Below are positions 37,268-46,430 of a stretch of 64,000 nucleotides of DNA, one piece after another (positions within the stretch are counted from its first letter, which is position 1; every line of letters begins with the position of its first letter). The position numbers and the translations under genes were made by a program. Origin of the DNA: Aestuariibaculum sediminum (GTDB lineage Bacteria; Bacteroidota; Bacteroidia; Flavobacteriales; Flavobacteriaceae); NCBI RefSeq assembly GCF_014596945.1, contig NZ_JACVXB010000001.1, forward strand, positions 248,001-312,000, read 5' to 3'. The notes below the pieces were generated by a model. That model was given only the letters and a program-made list of their open reading frames with translations. It searched no databases and was not told where the DNA came from.

Positions 37268-38072
37268 AATAATTAACGAAACTACGGACTACCTAAAAGG
37301 CAAAGGCTTCGACAATCCAGAAATAGGCATCATATTAGGCACCGGATTAGGTCAGCTAGTCGACGAGATTGACGTTTTACATGAAGTAAGCTATAATCAT
37401 ATACCTAATTTTCCAACTGCAACTGTCGAGTTTCATAAGGGCAAACTAATTTATGGCATTCTCGAAGGGAAAAAAATTATGGTTATGCAAGGACGTTTTC
37501 ATCTATATGAAGGCTATACGCTACAAGATGTTACTTTTCCAGTGCGCATTATGGAAAAATTAGGCATAACAACACTTTTAGTTTCTAATGCAGCTGGTGC
37601 TATTAATACAAACTATAAGAAAGGTGAATTAATGCTAATTGACGACCATATAAACTTGCAAGGAGACTCTCCTCTAGCCTTTAGAGGTGTCGAACAATTA
37701 GGCGAGCGCTTTGTAGATATGAGTGCGCCTTACGATGCTCGTATTAATGCAAAATTTAGGAGTATTGCTAAAAATCTGGACATCAAGCTACATCAAGGCG
37801 TTTATGCCAGCGTGTTGGGTCCGCAACTGGAAACACGTGCTGAATACAGAATGTTAAAAATTATGGGGGCTGATGCTGTAGGTATGAGTACCGTTCCTGA
37901 AATTATTGTAGCCAATCATTTAAATCTTAAAGTTGCCGCAGTTTCAGTTTTAACCGATGAATGCGACCCCGACCATTTAAAACCGGTAAATATTAATGAA
38001 ATTATAGAAATGGCAAAAAAGGCAGAACCAAATATGATTACCCTTTTCAGAGAATTAATCAAGATATTATAA
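37260..38072 (+). CDS. Purine nucleoside phosphorylase
   Basis: A 270-residue trimeric-type purine nucleoside phosphorylase. It has GIILGTGLGQL (about 23-33), GRFHLYEGYTLQDVTFPVR, LVSNAAGAINTNY and GADAVGMSTVPE. The family cleaves purine nucleosides to base and ribose-1-phosphate. Its overlap with the TIGR04282 gene and closeness to arsS suggest it removes adenine from the deoxyadenosyl-arsenical; general purine salvage remains possible. A 16-bp terminator hairpin follows. Confidence 0.9.
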   Translation: MIKIINETTDYLKGKGFDNPEIGIILGTGLGQLVDEIDVLHEVSYNHIPNFPTATVEFHKGKLIYGILEGKKIMVMQGRFHLYEGYTLQDVTFPVRIMEKLGITTLLVSNAAGAINTNYKKGELMLIDDHINLQGDSPLAFRGVEQLGERFVDMSAPYDARINAKFRSIAKNLDIKLHQGVYASVLGPQLETRAEYRMLKIMGADAVGMSTVPEIIVANHLNLKVAAVSVLTDECDPDHLKPVNINEIIEMAKKAEPNMITLFRELIKIL

Positions 38073-38078
38073 ATATCA

Positions 38079-38114
38079 AACAAAAAAGAAGGCTAGGAAG
38101 CCTTCTTTTTTGTT
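38079..38114. terminator. Bidirectional terminator
   Basis: A 16-bp stem (38079-38094 with 38099-38114), G/C-rich at the loop (GAAGGCT/AGCCTTC) and flanked by A and T runs, serves the convergent phosphorylase and barrel genes. Confidence 0.92.
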
Positions 38115-38115
38115 G

Positions 38116-38763
38116 TTATAGTGTACACGAACAATCTTGTATTCTAAAAATTATGCCCAAACTATGTTGCCAGTGTTTGGTTAAGTAATCTTCAAAAGAA
38201 TGTTTATAAGTGGTTTCCCAACTTACACCTATCGTTTCAGAAAACCAATATTTTAGACCTCCTGTTAAATTTATTGTTGCCGCACCAACCAAATTATCCG
38301 TTCCATTAGCACCAGAAAGCATATTATACGTACCTTCCTGAATCCATGTATACCCTAAACCTGCGCCTACAAATGGTTCGGCATTTTCAGATTTGAACAA
38401 ATTATTAATATCTGTATTTATCATGGCATCAAAGCCTAAGTAAGTAAGGCCATCTACTTCAACACGAGAATCTCCAGTAAACTCACCCCATTTATTAAGT
38501 TTATTAAACGATGCGCGCGCACTTAAAAATACGTCCTCATTAATATATCTGGCTACTTTTAAAGTTGGTAAGCCTATATTCCAATGGTCGTTAACATTAA
38601 AAAACTCATCAAAAAACGGACCCTGAGGTGCATCTCCCCCTATCGAGTAAACATTTACAGCATTAAAACCTGCTTCAAAAACCCAGGGACTATCGCCAAA
38701 ACTTTGGCCAAAAGCCGTAATACCACACCACATAGAAAATATACTCACAAAAATCTTTTTCAT
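38116..38763 (-). CDS. Outer-membrane beta-barrel protein
   Basis: A 215-residue protein with a signal peptide ending near TAFGQ (about 20). The rest alternates short amphipathic strands (NVYSIGG, NIGLPTLKVARYI, VFLSARASFNKLNKWG, PFVGAGLGYTWIQEG, GVSWETTYKHSF), as in eight-stranded OmpA/OprF-like barrels. It ends unusually with DCSCTL. No peptidoglycan-binding OmpA domain is present. It faces the arsenosugar genes and could be a channel or structural protein; no specific function can be given. Confidence 0.75.
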   Translation of the reverse strand: MKKIFVSIFSMWCGITAFGQSFGDSPWVFEAGFNAVNVYSIGGDAPQGPFFDEFFNVNDHWNIGLPTLKVARYINEDVFLSARASFNKLNKWGEFTGDSRVEVDGLTYLGFDAMINTDINNLFKSENAEPFVGAGLGYTWIQEGTYNMLSGANGTDNLVGAATINLTGGLKYWFSETIGVSWETTYKHSFEDYLTKHWQHSLGIIFRIQDCSCTL

Positions 38764-38999
38764 ATTTTATTTCAGTTAAATATTAATAAATTCAGGGCTG
38801 CCGAAATTAAAAATTCTTGGTTTACTGAAACGCATTATTTTAAATTGATATTGCTTTTTTGTGCATGTTTTCGATGAACAACACACCTACAATAAACCAG
38901 ACGCTTTATTTACGAGAAAACCATAAGAAAAGATTTTTAATGCTGTTATTTTTATAAATTCATACCGACTTATCCTCAAATAAAACAGAATAACAATAT

Positions 39000-39968
39000 A
39001 TGAGCTACCTTGAAACCACCCACAATCTTTATAAAGAAGCCGCACTAACTCCCGATGTTGGTTTATGCTGTACCACTAACCCTATTTGGGAATTACCGGG
39101 GTTAAAAATTCCAAAAATCATGCAGGAAATGAATTATGGCTGTGGTAGCACGGTACATGCTCGCGATTTATCAAACAACCCAAAAATGCTTTATGTAGGC
39201 GTTGGGGGAGGCATGGAACTTTTACAATTTTCTTATTTCAATAGAAATAAGGGCGGCGTTGTAGGTGTTGACGTTGTCGATGAAATGCTAGAGGCTTCAA
39301 AGCGAAATTTTATTGAAGCCGAAAAAATGAACCCTTGGTTTAAAAGCGAATTTATAGATTTGAAAAAAGGGGATGCTTTAAATTTACCCGTTAATGACAA
39401 CACCATTGACGTTGCAGCCCAAAACTGTTTATTTAACATTTTCAAAGCTGAAGACTTAAAGCGAGCTATTGCTGAAATGTATCGCGTGCTAAAACCACAC
39501 GGACGGTTAGTGATGAGCGACCCTACCTGTGAACAAGAAATGAACGAAACCTTGAGAAACGATGAACGCTTGCGCGCTTTATGTTTAAGCGGAAGTATAC
39601 CCATTGCTGAATATATTAAAATGTTAACCGATGCCGGTTTTGGAACCATTGAAATTAGAGCGCGAAAACCATATCGCATTTTAGACCCCAAAAATTACCC
39701 TACAAACGAGTTAATATATATCGAATCTATAGAAGTGGCAGCCATTAAAGATCCTATTCCTGAAGACGGCCCATGCGTATTTACAGGTAAAGCCGCTATT
39801 TATTATGGAGATGGCGATTATTTTGATGATAAAAAAGGGCATATCTTATTAAAAAATCAACCACTTGCCATTTGTGATAAAACGGCAGATGCATTAAAAA
39901 CTTTAGGTCGAAATGATATTTTTATTAGCGAATCTACATACCATTATGATGGCGGTGGATGCTGTTAA
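39000..39968 (+). CDS. arsM: Arsenosugar biosynthesis arsenite methyltransferase ArsM
   Basis: A 322-residue SAM-dependent methyltransferase. The SAM site is LYVGVGGGMELLQF (about 66-79), and VVGVDVVDEMLEASKRN carries the acidic residue. Cys residues likely to bind arsenic include GLCCTT (23-24), YGCGST and AQNCLF. The C-terminus ends in GGGCC, a Cys tail beyond the core domain. ArsM makes the dimethylated arsenic that ArsS uses. It sits 0.9 kb from the arsS group, separated by a barrel gene on the other strand, and seems to be its own transcript. Confidence 0.9.
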   Translation: MSYLETTHNLYKEAALTPDVGLCCTTNPIWELPGLKIPKIMQEMNYGCGSTVHARDLSNNPKMLYVGVGGGMELLQFSYFNRNKGGVVGVDVVDEMLEASKRNFIEAEKMNPWFKSEFIDLKKGDALNLPVNDNTIDVAAQNCLFNIFKAEDLKRAIAEMYRVLKPHGRLVMSDPTCEQEMNETLRNDERLRALCLSGSIPIAEYIKMLTDAGFGTIEIRARKPYRILDPKNYPTNELIYIESIEVAAIKDPIPEDGPCVFTGKAAIYYGDGDYFDDKKGHILLKNQPLAICDKTADALKTLGRNDIFISESTYHYDGGGCC

Positions 39969-40026
39969 AGATTAAAAAAAGCGCAACGTGCAATGTATAC
40001 TATGCTTTCTTTAATAATGAAAAAAC

Positions 40027-40497
40027 TTAAAATCTAAACAAGTGACTCATTGTCCAAGCTGGCCCTATTAACAAAAACTGTATATCTTTTAAAAATGAAA
40101 GTTTCTTACCCTCATGATTATGACCTATAAACTGAAATACCCACGACACGGCAAAAATAAATAACATTACTAACCAAAGCGGGGCCAGATTTAACTGGTC
40201 TAAAATATAAATACCGTAAAGCACAATTAAGGAAAATAAAACCATTACGATAAACAACCTAAAAGACAGTTTTAAATAATATATCAAAACCAAAATCAAG
40301 GCAAAAGAACCTAGATGCAAAAATGGTTGAAACGTTTCTGGTACTTTTGATAAAAATAAAGACCCAGTAGGAATGCAAGCCAACAATCCTACAATAGAAA
40401 AAAATATTGCAGGGACACAGATGAAGTGAATACGCTTATAAAAAGTGGTTTGATGACTTTCGCCATAAGTAGCCAGTAATCGATCTATTGTCCTCAT
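40027..40497 (-). CDS. Mpo1-like (DUF962) membrane protein
   Basis: A 156-residue membrane protein with about four hydrophobic segments. The family His pattern is visible as YGESHQ (His 15), RIHFICVP (His 24) and the late GHNHE before a Lys-rich stretch. The yeast relative Mpo1 is an iron dioxygenase that shortens 2-hydroxy fatty acids. It is divergent, by 41 bases, from a fatty-acid-hydroxylase-family gene, which suggests linked lipid chemistry. The bacterial function is inferred only from the family. Confidence 0.82.
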   Translation of the reverse strand: MRTIDRLLATYGESHQTTFYKRIHFICVPAIFFSIVGLLACIPTGSLFLSKVPETFQPFLHLGSFALILVLIYYLKLSFRLFIVMVLFSLIVLYGIYILDQLNLAPLWLVMLFIFAVSWVFQFIGHNHEGKKLSFLKDIQFLLIGPAWTMSHLFRF

Positions 40498-40538
40498 AAT
40501 ATCTTATTTTTACTTTAAGATTAGTTAGTCAATTAGTT

Positions 40539-41423
40539 ATGAATAAATATATAGAAATTATCAAAAATGCTTACACCGGGTATTGGAATTACTTAAAGCA
40601 CGAATTAATTTCAATCAATCACTGGGATAACTATTTTTATGGCCTACTATGTATTTCATTAATTGTATGGCTGCTGGAAATATGTTTCCCCTGGAGAAAA
40701 AACCAATCCATTTTCAGAAATGATTTCTGGCTAGATACCTTTTACATGTTTTTTAATTTCTTTCTTCTGAATTTAATTGTTCTCATAGCCTTATCAAATA
40801 CGGCTGCCCAGTTTTTAAACGATATTTTATCCTTTATCGGAATTAGCATTTCAAGTTTTCAGTTATTCGATGTCGACGACCTACCAAAAGTTTTAGGCCT
40901 TTTCATATTTTTTGTAGTTGGCGATTTTATACAATGGAACACCCACCGATTATTACACCGTATCCCATGGCTTTGGAATTTTCATAAAGTGCACCACTCG
41001 GTGAAAGAAATGGGATTTGCAGCTCATTTACGATACCATTGGATGGAGCCAGTGATTTACAAGTCCTTGTTATACATTCCCATGGCCATAATTGGCGGGT
41101 TTGATGCTCAAGATGTCGCTATAGTTCATTTTTTTAATATCGCAATCGGTCATTTAAATCATGCCAATTTAGGTTGGAACTACGGTCCTTTAAAATATAT
41201 TTTCAACAACCCCAAAATGCATATCTGGCACCATGCAAAAAACTTACCAGAACACAGCAAATACGGTATCAATTACGGACTTACATTAAGTCTTTGGGAT
41301 TACCTATTTAACACGGCTCATATACCCTACAATGGGAGAGACATTGAATTAGGGTTTGAAGGCGACGAAAATTTCCCAAAAGATTTTATTCATCAAGAAC
41401 TCTATCCCTTAAGTAAAAAATGA
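40539..41423 (+). CDS. Sterol desaturase/fatty acid hydroxylase family protein
   Basis: A 294-residue membrane di-iron protein. His boxes are visible as HRLLH, HKVHH (in FHKVHHSVKEM), HLRYH and HIWHH, with four or five hydrophobic segments before and between them. Such enzymes hydroxylate or desaturate lipids or alkyl ethers. The substrate is unknown. Its stop overlaps the DUF547 start (ATGA), and the operon runs on to the TIGR04283 glycosyltransferase, so it may act on a lipid part of an arsenic- or sugar-containing product. That last point is speculative. Confidence 0.86.
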   Translation: MNKYIEIIKNAYTGYWNYLKHELISINHWDNYFYGLLCISLIVWLLEICFPWRKNQSIFRNDFWLDTFYMFFNFFLLNLIVLIALSNTAAQFLNDILSFIGISISSFQLFDVDDLPKVLGLFIFFVVGDFIQWNTHRLLHRIPWLWNFHKVHHSVKEMGFAAHLRYHWMEPVIYKSLLYIPMAIIGGFDAQDVAIVHFFNIAIGHLNHANLGWNYGPLKYIFNNPKMHIWHHAKNLPEHSKYGINYGLTLSLWDYLFNTAHIPYNGRDIELGFEGDENFPKDFIHQELYPLSKK

Positions 41424-42133
41424 AATTAGTTTTATGCATTTTTTTAATCGGTTCATTTCAAATTTCCCGATATGAATTACAAGCACAAGAGAACGACTCT
41501 CGCCTTTGGAATACTCTTCTCCAAAAGCATGTAACTCCTAATGGCATAGTAGATTATAAAGCATTTAAAAAACAACACCATATTTTAAAAGATTATATAC
41601 ACTTTTTAAGTGAACATGTACCCGGTAAAACTGCTAATAAAAATGAAGTCCTTGCTTTCTGGATTAACGCATATAATGCTCTTACTATTGACCTCGTTTT
41701 ACGGCACTACCCGATTTCAAGTATTAAAAACATAAAAAAACCCTGGAAACAACCCTTATGGAAATTTAACGAACAATGGTATGATTTATCGACAATAGAA
41801 CATGATATCTTAAGAAAAATGGAGGAACCTAGAATTCATTTTGCAATAAACTGTGCTTCTATTTCCTGTCCAAAACTTCAAAATTTTGCATTTACTCCAA
41901 ACCAATTGGAAGAGCAACTTACTATAGCTACAACAACATTTTTAAACGATACTACTAAAAACAGCATTTCCATTAATCAGTTGGAATTATCCAAAATCTT
42001 TAAATGGTATCGCTCCGATTTTTTAGCTCAGGACAAGAGCATTGCGCACTTTATTAGCAGGTATACCGAAAGCACAATTTCTGAAAATGCAACGATTAGT
42101 TTCAAACCGTATAACTGGAATTTAAATGAATAA
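41420..42133 (+). CDS. DUF547 domain protein, exported
   Basis: A 237-residue protein with a signal peptide (KLVLCIFLIGSFQISRY; cleavage near LQAQ). The DUF547 core is clear: EVLAFWINAYNALTIDLVLRHYP, STIEHDILRKMEEPRIHFAINCASISCPKL. Cys and His residues here suggest a catalytic or redox role, but none is established. It overlaps its neighbours on both sides (4 and 8 bases), so it belongs to the hydroxylase-DUF547-TIGR04283 operon. Confidence 0.85.
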   Translation: MKLVLCIFLIGSFQISRYELQAQENDSRLWNTLLQKHVTPNGIVDYKAFKKQHHILKDYIHFLSEHVPGKTANKNEVLAFWINAYNALTIDLVLRHYPISSIKNIKKPWKQPLWKFNEQWYDLSTIEHDILRKMEEPRIHFAINCASISCPKLQNFAFTPNQLEEQLTIATTTFLNDTTKNSISINQLELSKIFKWYRSDFLAQDKSIAHFISRYTESTISENATISFKPYNWNLNE

Positions 42134-42818
42134 AATTTCCATAATAATACCAATACTAAATGAAGCTACAACCATAGAAACTTTATTAAAGCACCTTTAC
42201 AAAAACTCACAATCTAAAAATATTGCTGAAATAATTGTTGCTGATGGCGGTAGTACCGACGGATCACAAAAAATCGTTGCGACATTTCCTGAGGTTAATC
42301 TTGTTAATTCTGCAAAAGGCCGAGCAAAACAAATGAACTTAGGGGCAAAATACGCAACGGGAAACATTCTTTATTTTTTACACGCCGATTCATTCCCACC
42401 CAATAATTTCGACACCTATATTCTTAACGAATTCACCAAAGGACATTTAGCTGGATGTTTTATAATGAAATTTAACTATAACCATTGGTGGTTAAAACTC
42501 GTAGGCTATTTAACAAAACTACCTTGGCAAATATGCAGAGGCGGTGACCAGAGCCTGTTTATAACCAAAAAATTATTTGATGATATTGGAGGTTACAATG
42601 AAAATTACACCATTTATGAAGACAATATTTTAATTAATGAATTGTATAAAATAAACCAGTTTAAAGTTATTCCAAGATGGTTAACAACCGATGCGAGACG
42701 CTATAAAAACCTAGGAGTTTTTAAATTACAATACCACTTTTTTGTCATTCACCTAAAGCAACGTTTTGGAGCTAATGCCAACGAACTTTACCTCTATTAC
42801 AAAAAGCATATTTCGTAA
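42126..42818 (+). CDS. TIGR04283-family arsenosugar glycosyltransferase
   Basis: A 230-residue GT2-fold enzyme with the start SIIIPILNEATTIETLL, the nucleotide-sugar motif VADGGSTDGS (about 38-47), GRAKQMNLGA, LHADSFPP and GGDQSLFI. The family is found in arsenosugar clusters, where it is thought to attach the arsenic sugar to an acceptor. No membrane helix is evident. It overlaps the DUF547 gene by eight bases and ends its operon. The donor and acceptor are unknown. Confidence 0.88.
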   Translation: MNKISIIIPILNEATTIETLLKHLYKNSQSKNIAEIIVADGGSTDGSQKIVATFPEVNLVNSAKGRAKQMNLGAKYATGNILYFLHADSFPPNNFDTYILNEFTKGHLAGCFIMKFNYNHWWLKLVGYLTKLPWQICRGGDQSLFITKKLFDDIGGYNENYTIYEDNILINELYKINQFKVIPRWLTTDARRYKNLGVFKLQYHFFVIHLKQRFGANANELYLYYKKHIS

Positions 42819-42954
42819 TTAACATTGCTTTCAAAGATTGTAACACATTCATTTACAGTTAACACGTTAAATTTTTCAAAAAAGAGGCTTAACAAAAGTC
42901 TAATTCAATCGTCTATATTTTATAAAGTCATAACTTTAATACAAATACATTGCT

Positions 42955-44493
42955 ATGCTAAAAAAATATTTATCGATTTTATGCTTCACATTCTTGTCTT
43001 TCAAGCTTTTTGCTCAAGCACAACTAAGTGCCACCATTTTAGACTCCTTAACACTAAAACCTATCCCCTACACAACAATTTCATACAATAATATTTCGGG
43101 TGTTATAAGTAACGACGAAGGCTTCTTTCTAATGAACTTAAAAGCTTCGCCAAAAAGTAATGACAGCATTTACATTAAATGTTTAGGCTACAAAACCAAA
43201 GCAATTCCTGCTCTAAATTTTAACAAAGATTCTATTTTGCTTCAGGAAAAAAGCATTGAACTAAATGAGGTTTTGGTGTCAAATAAAAACTATACCGCCG
43301 AGGAGATTATAGAAAAAGCCAACAACCATTTAAACGACAATTACCAACCTATAATTTCAATGAGTAAGCTGTTTTACAGATCATCTTTATCCAATACAAT
43401 TTTAAAAAACAAGGTTGAGGTTAAAGAAAGTTCAATTCCAGAATTAAATCAAAGATTTATCGACAGCATTATTAATGCCATTCCGAAACAATCGGACGAT
43501 TATACTGAGATTTTAGGCCATTTATACCGAAATGAAAACATAAATGAACCTTACAAATTAGACATAACCAAAGCGGCTCATTTATTAGATGAAAACAGCG
43601 ATTTTGATGAGGAAGCTATTGAGAAACGCATGAATGATATTATAAAAAATCATGTAAAACGCGATTCCTACTTTAAAATTAAATCAGGTATTATTGGGGT
43701 AAAGCAAGACATAGATTCCTCGTTTTTTGAACCGAATAAAAAACTAGAAAAAGAAAAATCGGAAGCATTTTTAGAAGAACAAAAAAAGAAAGCTGAAGAA
43801 CGAAAAAAACAATTTCTAAAATACAGAAAACGTTCTATAGCCGATTTAGAACAACGTAGTTTTATTTATAAAAATTCGAACTTAGACTTTTTAGAAAAAC
43901 AAAACAGATACAATTTTGAAATATTAGATTACCTGTTTTTGAACGACAGCTTTGTTTACAAAATAGTTTTTACACCCAAAAGAAAAGCCGACTATCAAGG
44001 TGTCCTATACATAAATACAGACGATTTTGCAATTATAAGAGTTGATTACGAAAGTGTAAATCCTTTAAAAAAATTTAGCTTATTTGGCATCTCATACATG
44101 TACACCAAACAAAAAGGCACCTTAATTTATAACAAAATTCAGGAATCAAATGTGTATACTTTAAAATATGCTGAAGACGAATCTACGCATAAAATCGGAT
44201 TCGACAGACCATTAAAAATTATTGAAAAAAACAAGCACACCAAAGGTCGACGAAAACAAAATGAATTATCTACGGACATACATTTTATATTTTCAACCAA
44301 AGAAAAAGAAGAATTAGCTGTTTTTGAAAATAAGATTATAAATGAATCTTCCTTTAATGCGTTTTATGAAAAAGCTAATGTAACCCCTACACAATTAAAA
44401 GCCTACGACCCAGATTTCTGGAAAGGATACAACGTTATAGAACCAAACGAAGCTATTAAAAACTTTAAAAGTATTGAAGCCGCTACCGATTAG
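42955..44493 (+). CDS. Carboxypeptidase-regulatory-like domain protein, exported
   Basis: A 512-residue protein with a signal peptide ending near FKLFAQ (about 20). Residues 24-110 form a carboxypeptidase D regulatory-like domain (LSATILDSLTLKPIPYTTISYNN, NDEGFF, IKCLGYKT). The remainder contains a charged, probably coiled-coil stretch (KLEKEKSEAFLEEQKKKAEE, about 262-290) and strand-rich sequence (YKIVFTPKRKADYQGVLYINTDDF). No TonB receptor barrel is present. It is a common periplasmic or surface type in flavobacteria, of unknown role. Its TAG stop overlaps the TAA stop of the convergent phosphoesterase (TTAG). Confidence 0.75.
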   Translation: MLKKYLSILCFTFLSFKLFAQAQLSATILDSLTLKPIPYTTISYNNISGVISNDEGFFLMNLKASPKSNDSIYIKCLGYKTKAIPALNFNKDSILLQEKSIELNEVLVSNKNYTAEEIIEKANNHLNDNYQPIISMSKLFYRSSLSNTILKNKVEVKESSIPELNQRFIDSIINAIPKQSDDYTEILGHLYRNENINEPYKLDITKAAHLLDENSDFDEEAIEKRMNDIIKNHVKRDSYFKIKSGIIGVKQDIDSSFFEPNKKLEKEKSEAFLEEQKKKAEERKKQFLKYRKRSIADLEQRSFIYKNSNLDFLEKQNRYNFEILDYLFLNDSFVYKIVFTPKRKADYQGVLYINTDDFAIIRVDYESVNPLKKFSLFGISYMYTKQKGTLIYNKIQESNVYTLKYAEDESTHKIGFDRPLKIIEKNKHTKGRRKQNELSTDIHFIFSTKEKEELAVFENKIINESSFNAFYEKANVTPTQLKAYDPDFWKGYNVIEPNEAIKNFKSIEAATD

Positions 44494-45221
44494 CTTCGGT
44501 TGCGTCCTTTTTCATTAGGATATAAATCTTTTACTACATCGCTTTGTACAAAAGTTTTTAAATCGACATCTATTCCTGTAATCTTTCCATAAAACGCTGC
44601 TCCTGTATCTATATTCCATACGTTTGCGGCATTCATAGGTTCAAAAGAATTAAAATTAATTGTTGGTGTGTGCCCTATAAAAATTTCATTGTAATGCTTT
44701 AATCTGCCAGGGTATTTAACAGAATTTTTCTCAATTGTTTTATCTAAACCTAAAGCCATCTCCCAAAGTGTTCTGTCTGTAGAAAAACTTTGAGCCATGG
44801 GTTCTTTTCCAACGCCGTGCATAGAAGTAAACCCGGCATGAATGAATAATCGGTTTTGGTCATCTAAATAATACCATGGCATAGCATTAAAAAACTCATA
44901 ATGGCGTTGTTTGTCTTCTTTTGAAAAACCAGCATAACTTTCCATGGTTTCTTTACCACCATGAATGTACCACGTTGGGTTTACATAATCGGTATGCAAC
45001 CAATTTTCGCACCAGACATCATGATTACCTTTAATAAAAATACAATGTATCTTTTCGGATAAATCGATTAAAAAATCAATGGTTTGTGCAGACTCACTCC
45101 ATCCATCGACATAATCTCCCATAAAAATAAGGGTGTCGCCATCTTTAACCTCTAATTTATTCAACACTTGAATTAAGGCTTTAAAACCTCCATGAATGTC
45201 ACCAATTGCATATGTACTCAT
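44490..45221 (-). CDS. Calcineurin-like metallophosphoesterase (PPP family)
   Basis: A 243-residue phosphoesterase with complete metal motifs: GDIHGG (8-13), MGDYVDGW (about 34-41), KGNHDVW (about 64-70), and late IGHTPT. This is the bacterial Ser/Thr phosphatase or ApaH-like type; whether it acts on proteins, Ap4A or small phosphates is not readable. No signal peptide is present. A TAGTTTTG -7 match lies at 45243-45236, 14 bases before the ATG. Confidence 0.87.
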   Translation of the reverse strand: MSTYAIGDIHGGFKALIQVLNKLEVKDGDTLIFMGDYVDGWSESAQTIDFLIDLSEKIHCIFIKGNHDVWCENWLHTDYVNPTWYIHGGKETMESYAGFSKEDKQRHYEFFNAMPWYYLDDQNRLFIHAGFTSMHGVGKEPMAQSFSTDRTLWEMALGLDKTIEKNSVKYPGRLKHYNEIFIGHTPTINFNSFEPMNAANVWNIDTGAAFYGKITGIDVDLKTFVQSDVVKDLYPNEKGRNRS

Positions 45222-45331
45222 ACCTTGTTTTGATACAAAACTAATATTTTACCAAAAAAGGCATTCATTCTAAGATTAATTTTAGATTAAAAATAAATGA
45301 TTAAAACTTACACCACTTTGTTTTTGCAAGT

Positions 45332-46339
45332 TTAATAACGGGAATACCAATCTTTAATTAAATTTTCAGCGGGTTTATTTTGCGGTGTAAACATGATATT
45401 ATTTTTACCACCTGAATCATCGTGTTTGTGAAACCATTTCCAAAGAAACCCTCCTGCAAACCAAGGTTCATCCCAAAACGACTCAAATAAAGCTTGAGTT
45501 GTATTAACCTGGGCCTCTAAATTTATAACATTTAAGCGTCTGTCGTAATTCCAGGGCTCCTTCCCAGAAAAATCGATACTACGGTAACCAAACTCGGTAA
45601 ATAGAATGGGCTTGTCCAGACGTTCGGAAAACTCTTTAAGTTCAGTTTTATAAAGTCCCCATCCTTCCAGACAATCTTCTACGGTTGGGGTTTTTAACTC
45701 ACTTACTGGAAAATAGGCATCAACACCAATAAAGTCCAAATCGTTCCAAAACGGTGTACGATTAAATTCGTTCCAATTGGCTGCATATGTCAATTTTCCT
45801 GAATATACCTTTCGAATACGTTCGATTACATGCTTCCAATATTCGGGTCTATAATCAATAAAAGTTTCCAATTCTGTCCCTATACAAAAAATAGCTACAT
45901 CCATTTCCTGAGCCACCCGGGCATAATCTAATATAAAATTCAAGTAAGAATCCTCTAATTCACGCCATGCCTTTTCATTATTCATTTTTATTAAGCCTGT
46001 AAATTCACCTCGACTTACCCATAATTGGGGCTTAATCATAACTGCCATCCCTGATGACTTAAAACTTTTAATGTATTGTTTTACGCCTTTGGCAGTTTCT
46101 CCAAACCATTGTCTATTTGAATTATAAACTATTTGAGGATGTTGTAAATTTGAAATAAAACCAAAGGGCATTATGGCCACATAATTTGCATGAATATTTG
46201 CTACAGGTTTTATATGCTCTCCCTTAATTGAGTCTCGTGCCGCTACAAAGCTAATACCATTTATTTTTTGCATTGTTAGCGATGTCATCGCACAGGAATT
46301 CAATAAAAAAGCCACAAACCCTATTAAAATAAATCGCAT
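45332..46339 (-). CDS. GH113-like glycoside hydrolase, lipoprotein
   Basis: A 335-residue lipoprotein (lipobox LLNSC, Cys 16) with a TIM-barrel glycosidase fold of clan GH-A. The probable acid/base Glu is about 156 in IGTELETF, and the nucleophile is about 249 in LFTEFGYRS. VGVDAYFP and GGFLWKWF segments match the GH113 beta-mannanase family, so the likely substrate is a beta-mannan. It would be tethered to the periplasmic or outer membrane face. It is divergent from the FAD oxidoreductase, and a CslA-like synthase lies 4 kb away. Confidence 0.83.
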   Translation of the reverse strand: MRFILIGFVAFLLNSCAMTSLTMQKINGISFVAARDSIKGEHIKPVANIHANYVAIMPFGFISNLQHPQIVYNSNRQWFGETAKGVKQYIKSFKSSGMAVMIKPQLWVSRGEFTGLIKMNNEKAWRELEDSYLNFILDYARVAQEMDVAIFCIGTELETFIDYRPEYWKHVIERIRKVYSGKLTYAANWNEFNRTPFWNDLDFIGVDAYFPVSELKTPTVEDCLEGWGLYKTELKEFSERLDKPILFTEFGYRSIDFSGKEPWNYDRRLNVINLEAQVNTTQALFESFWDEPWFAGGFLWKWFHKHDDSGGKNNIMFTPQNKPAENLIKDWYSRY

Positions 46340-46430
46340 ACCTAAATTTTATTTTTAAATTTAAACAAAATGTATAGACTTTTTAAGTTTTTATATGAGG
46401 CTTCGACCAACCTGTAACAAAACAACCTTA

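Noticed and set aside
42825-43091. 88-codon plus-strand ORF before and inside the carboxypeptidase-regulatory-domain gene
   Set aside because: It overlaps the signal-peptide region of the real gene in another frame and has no ordered features.
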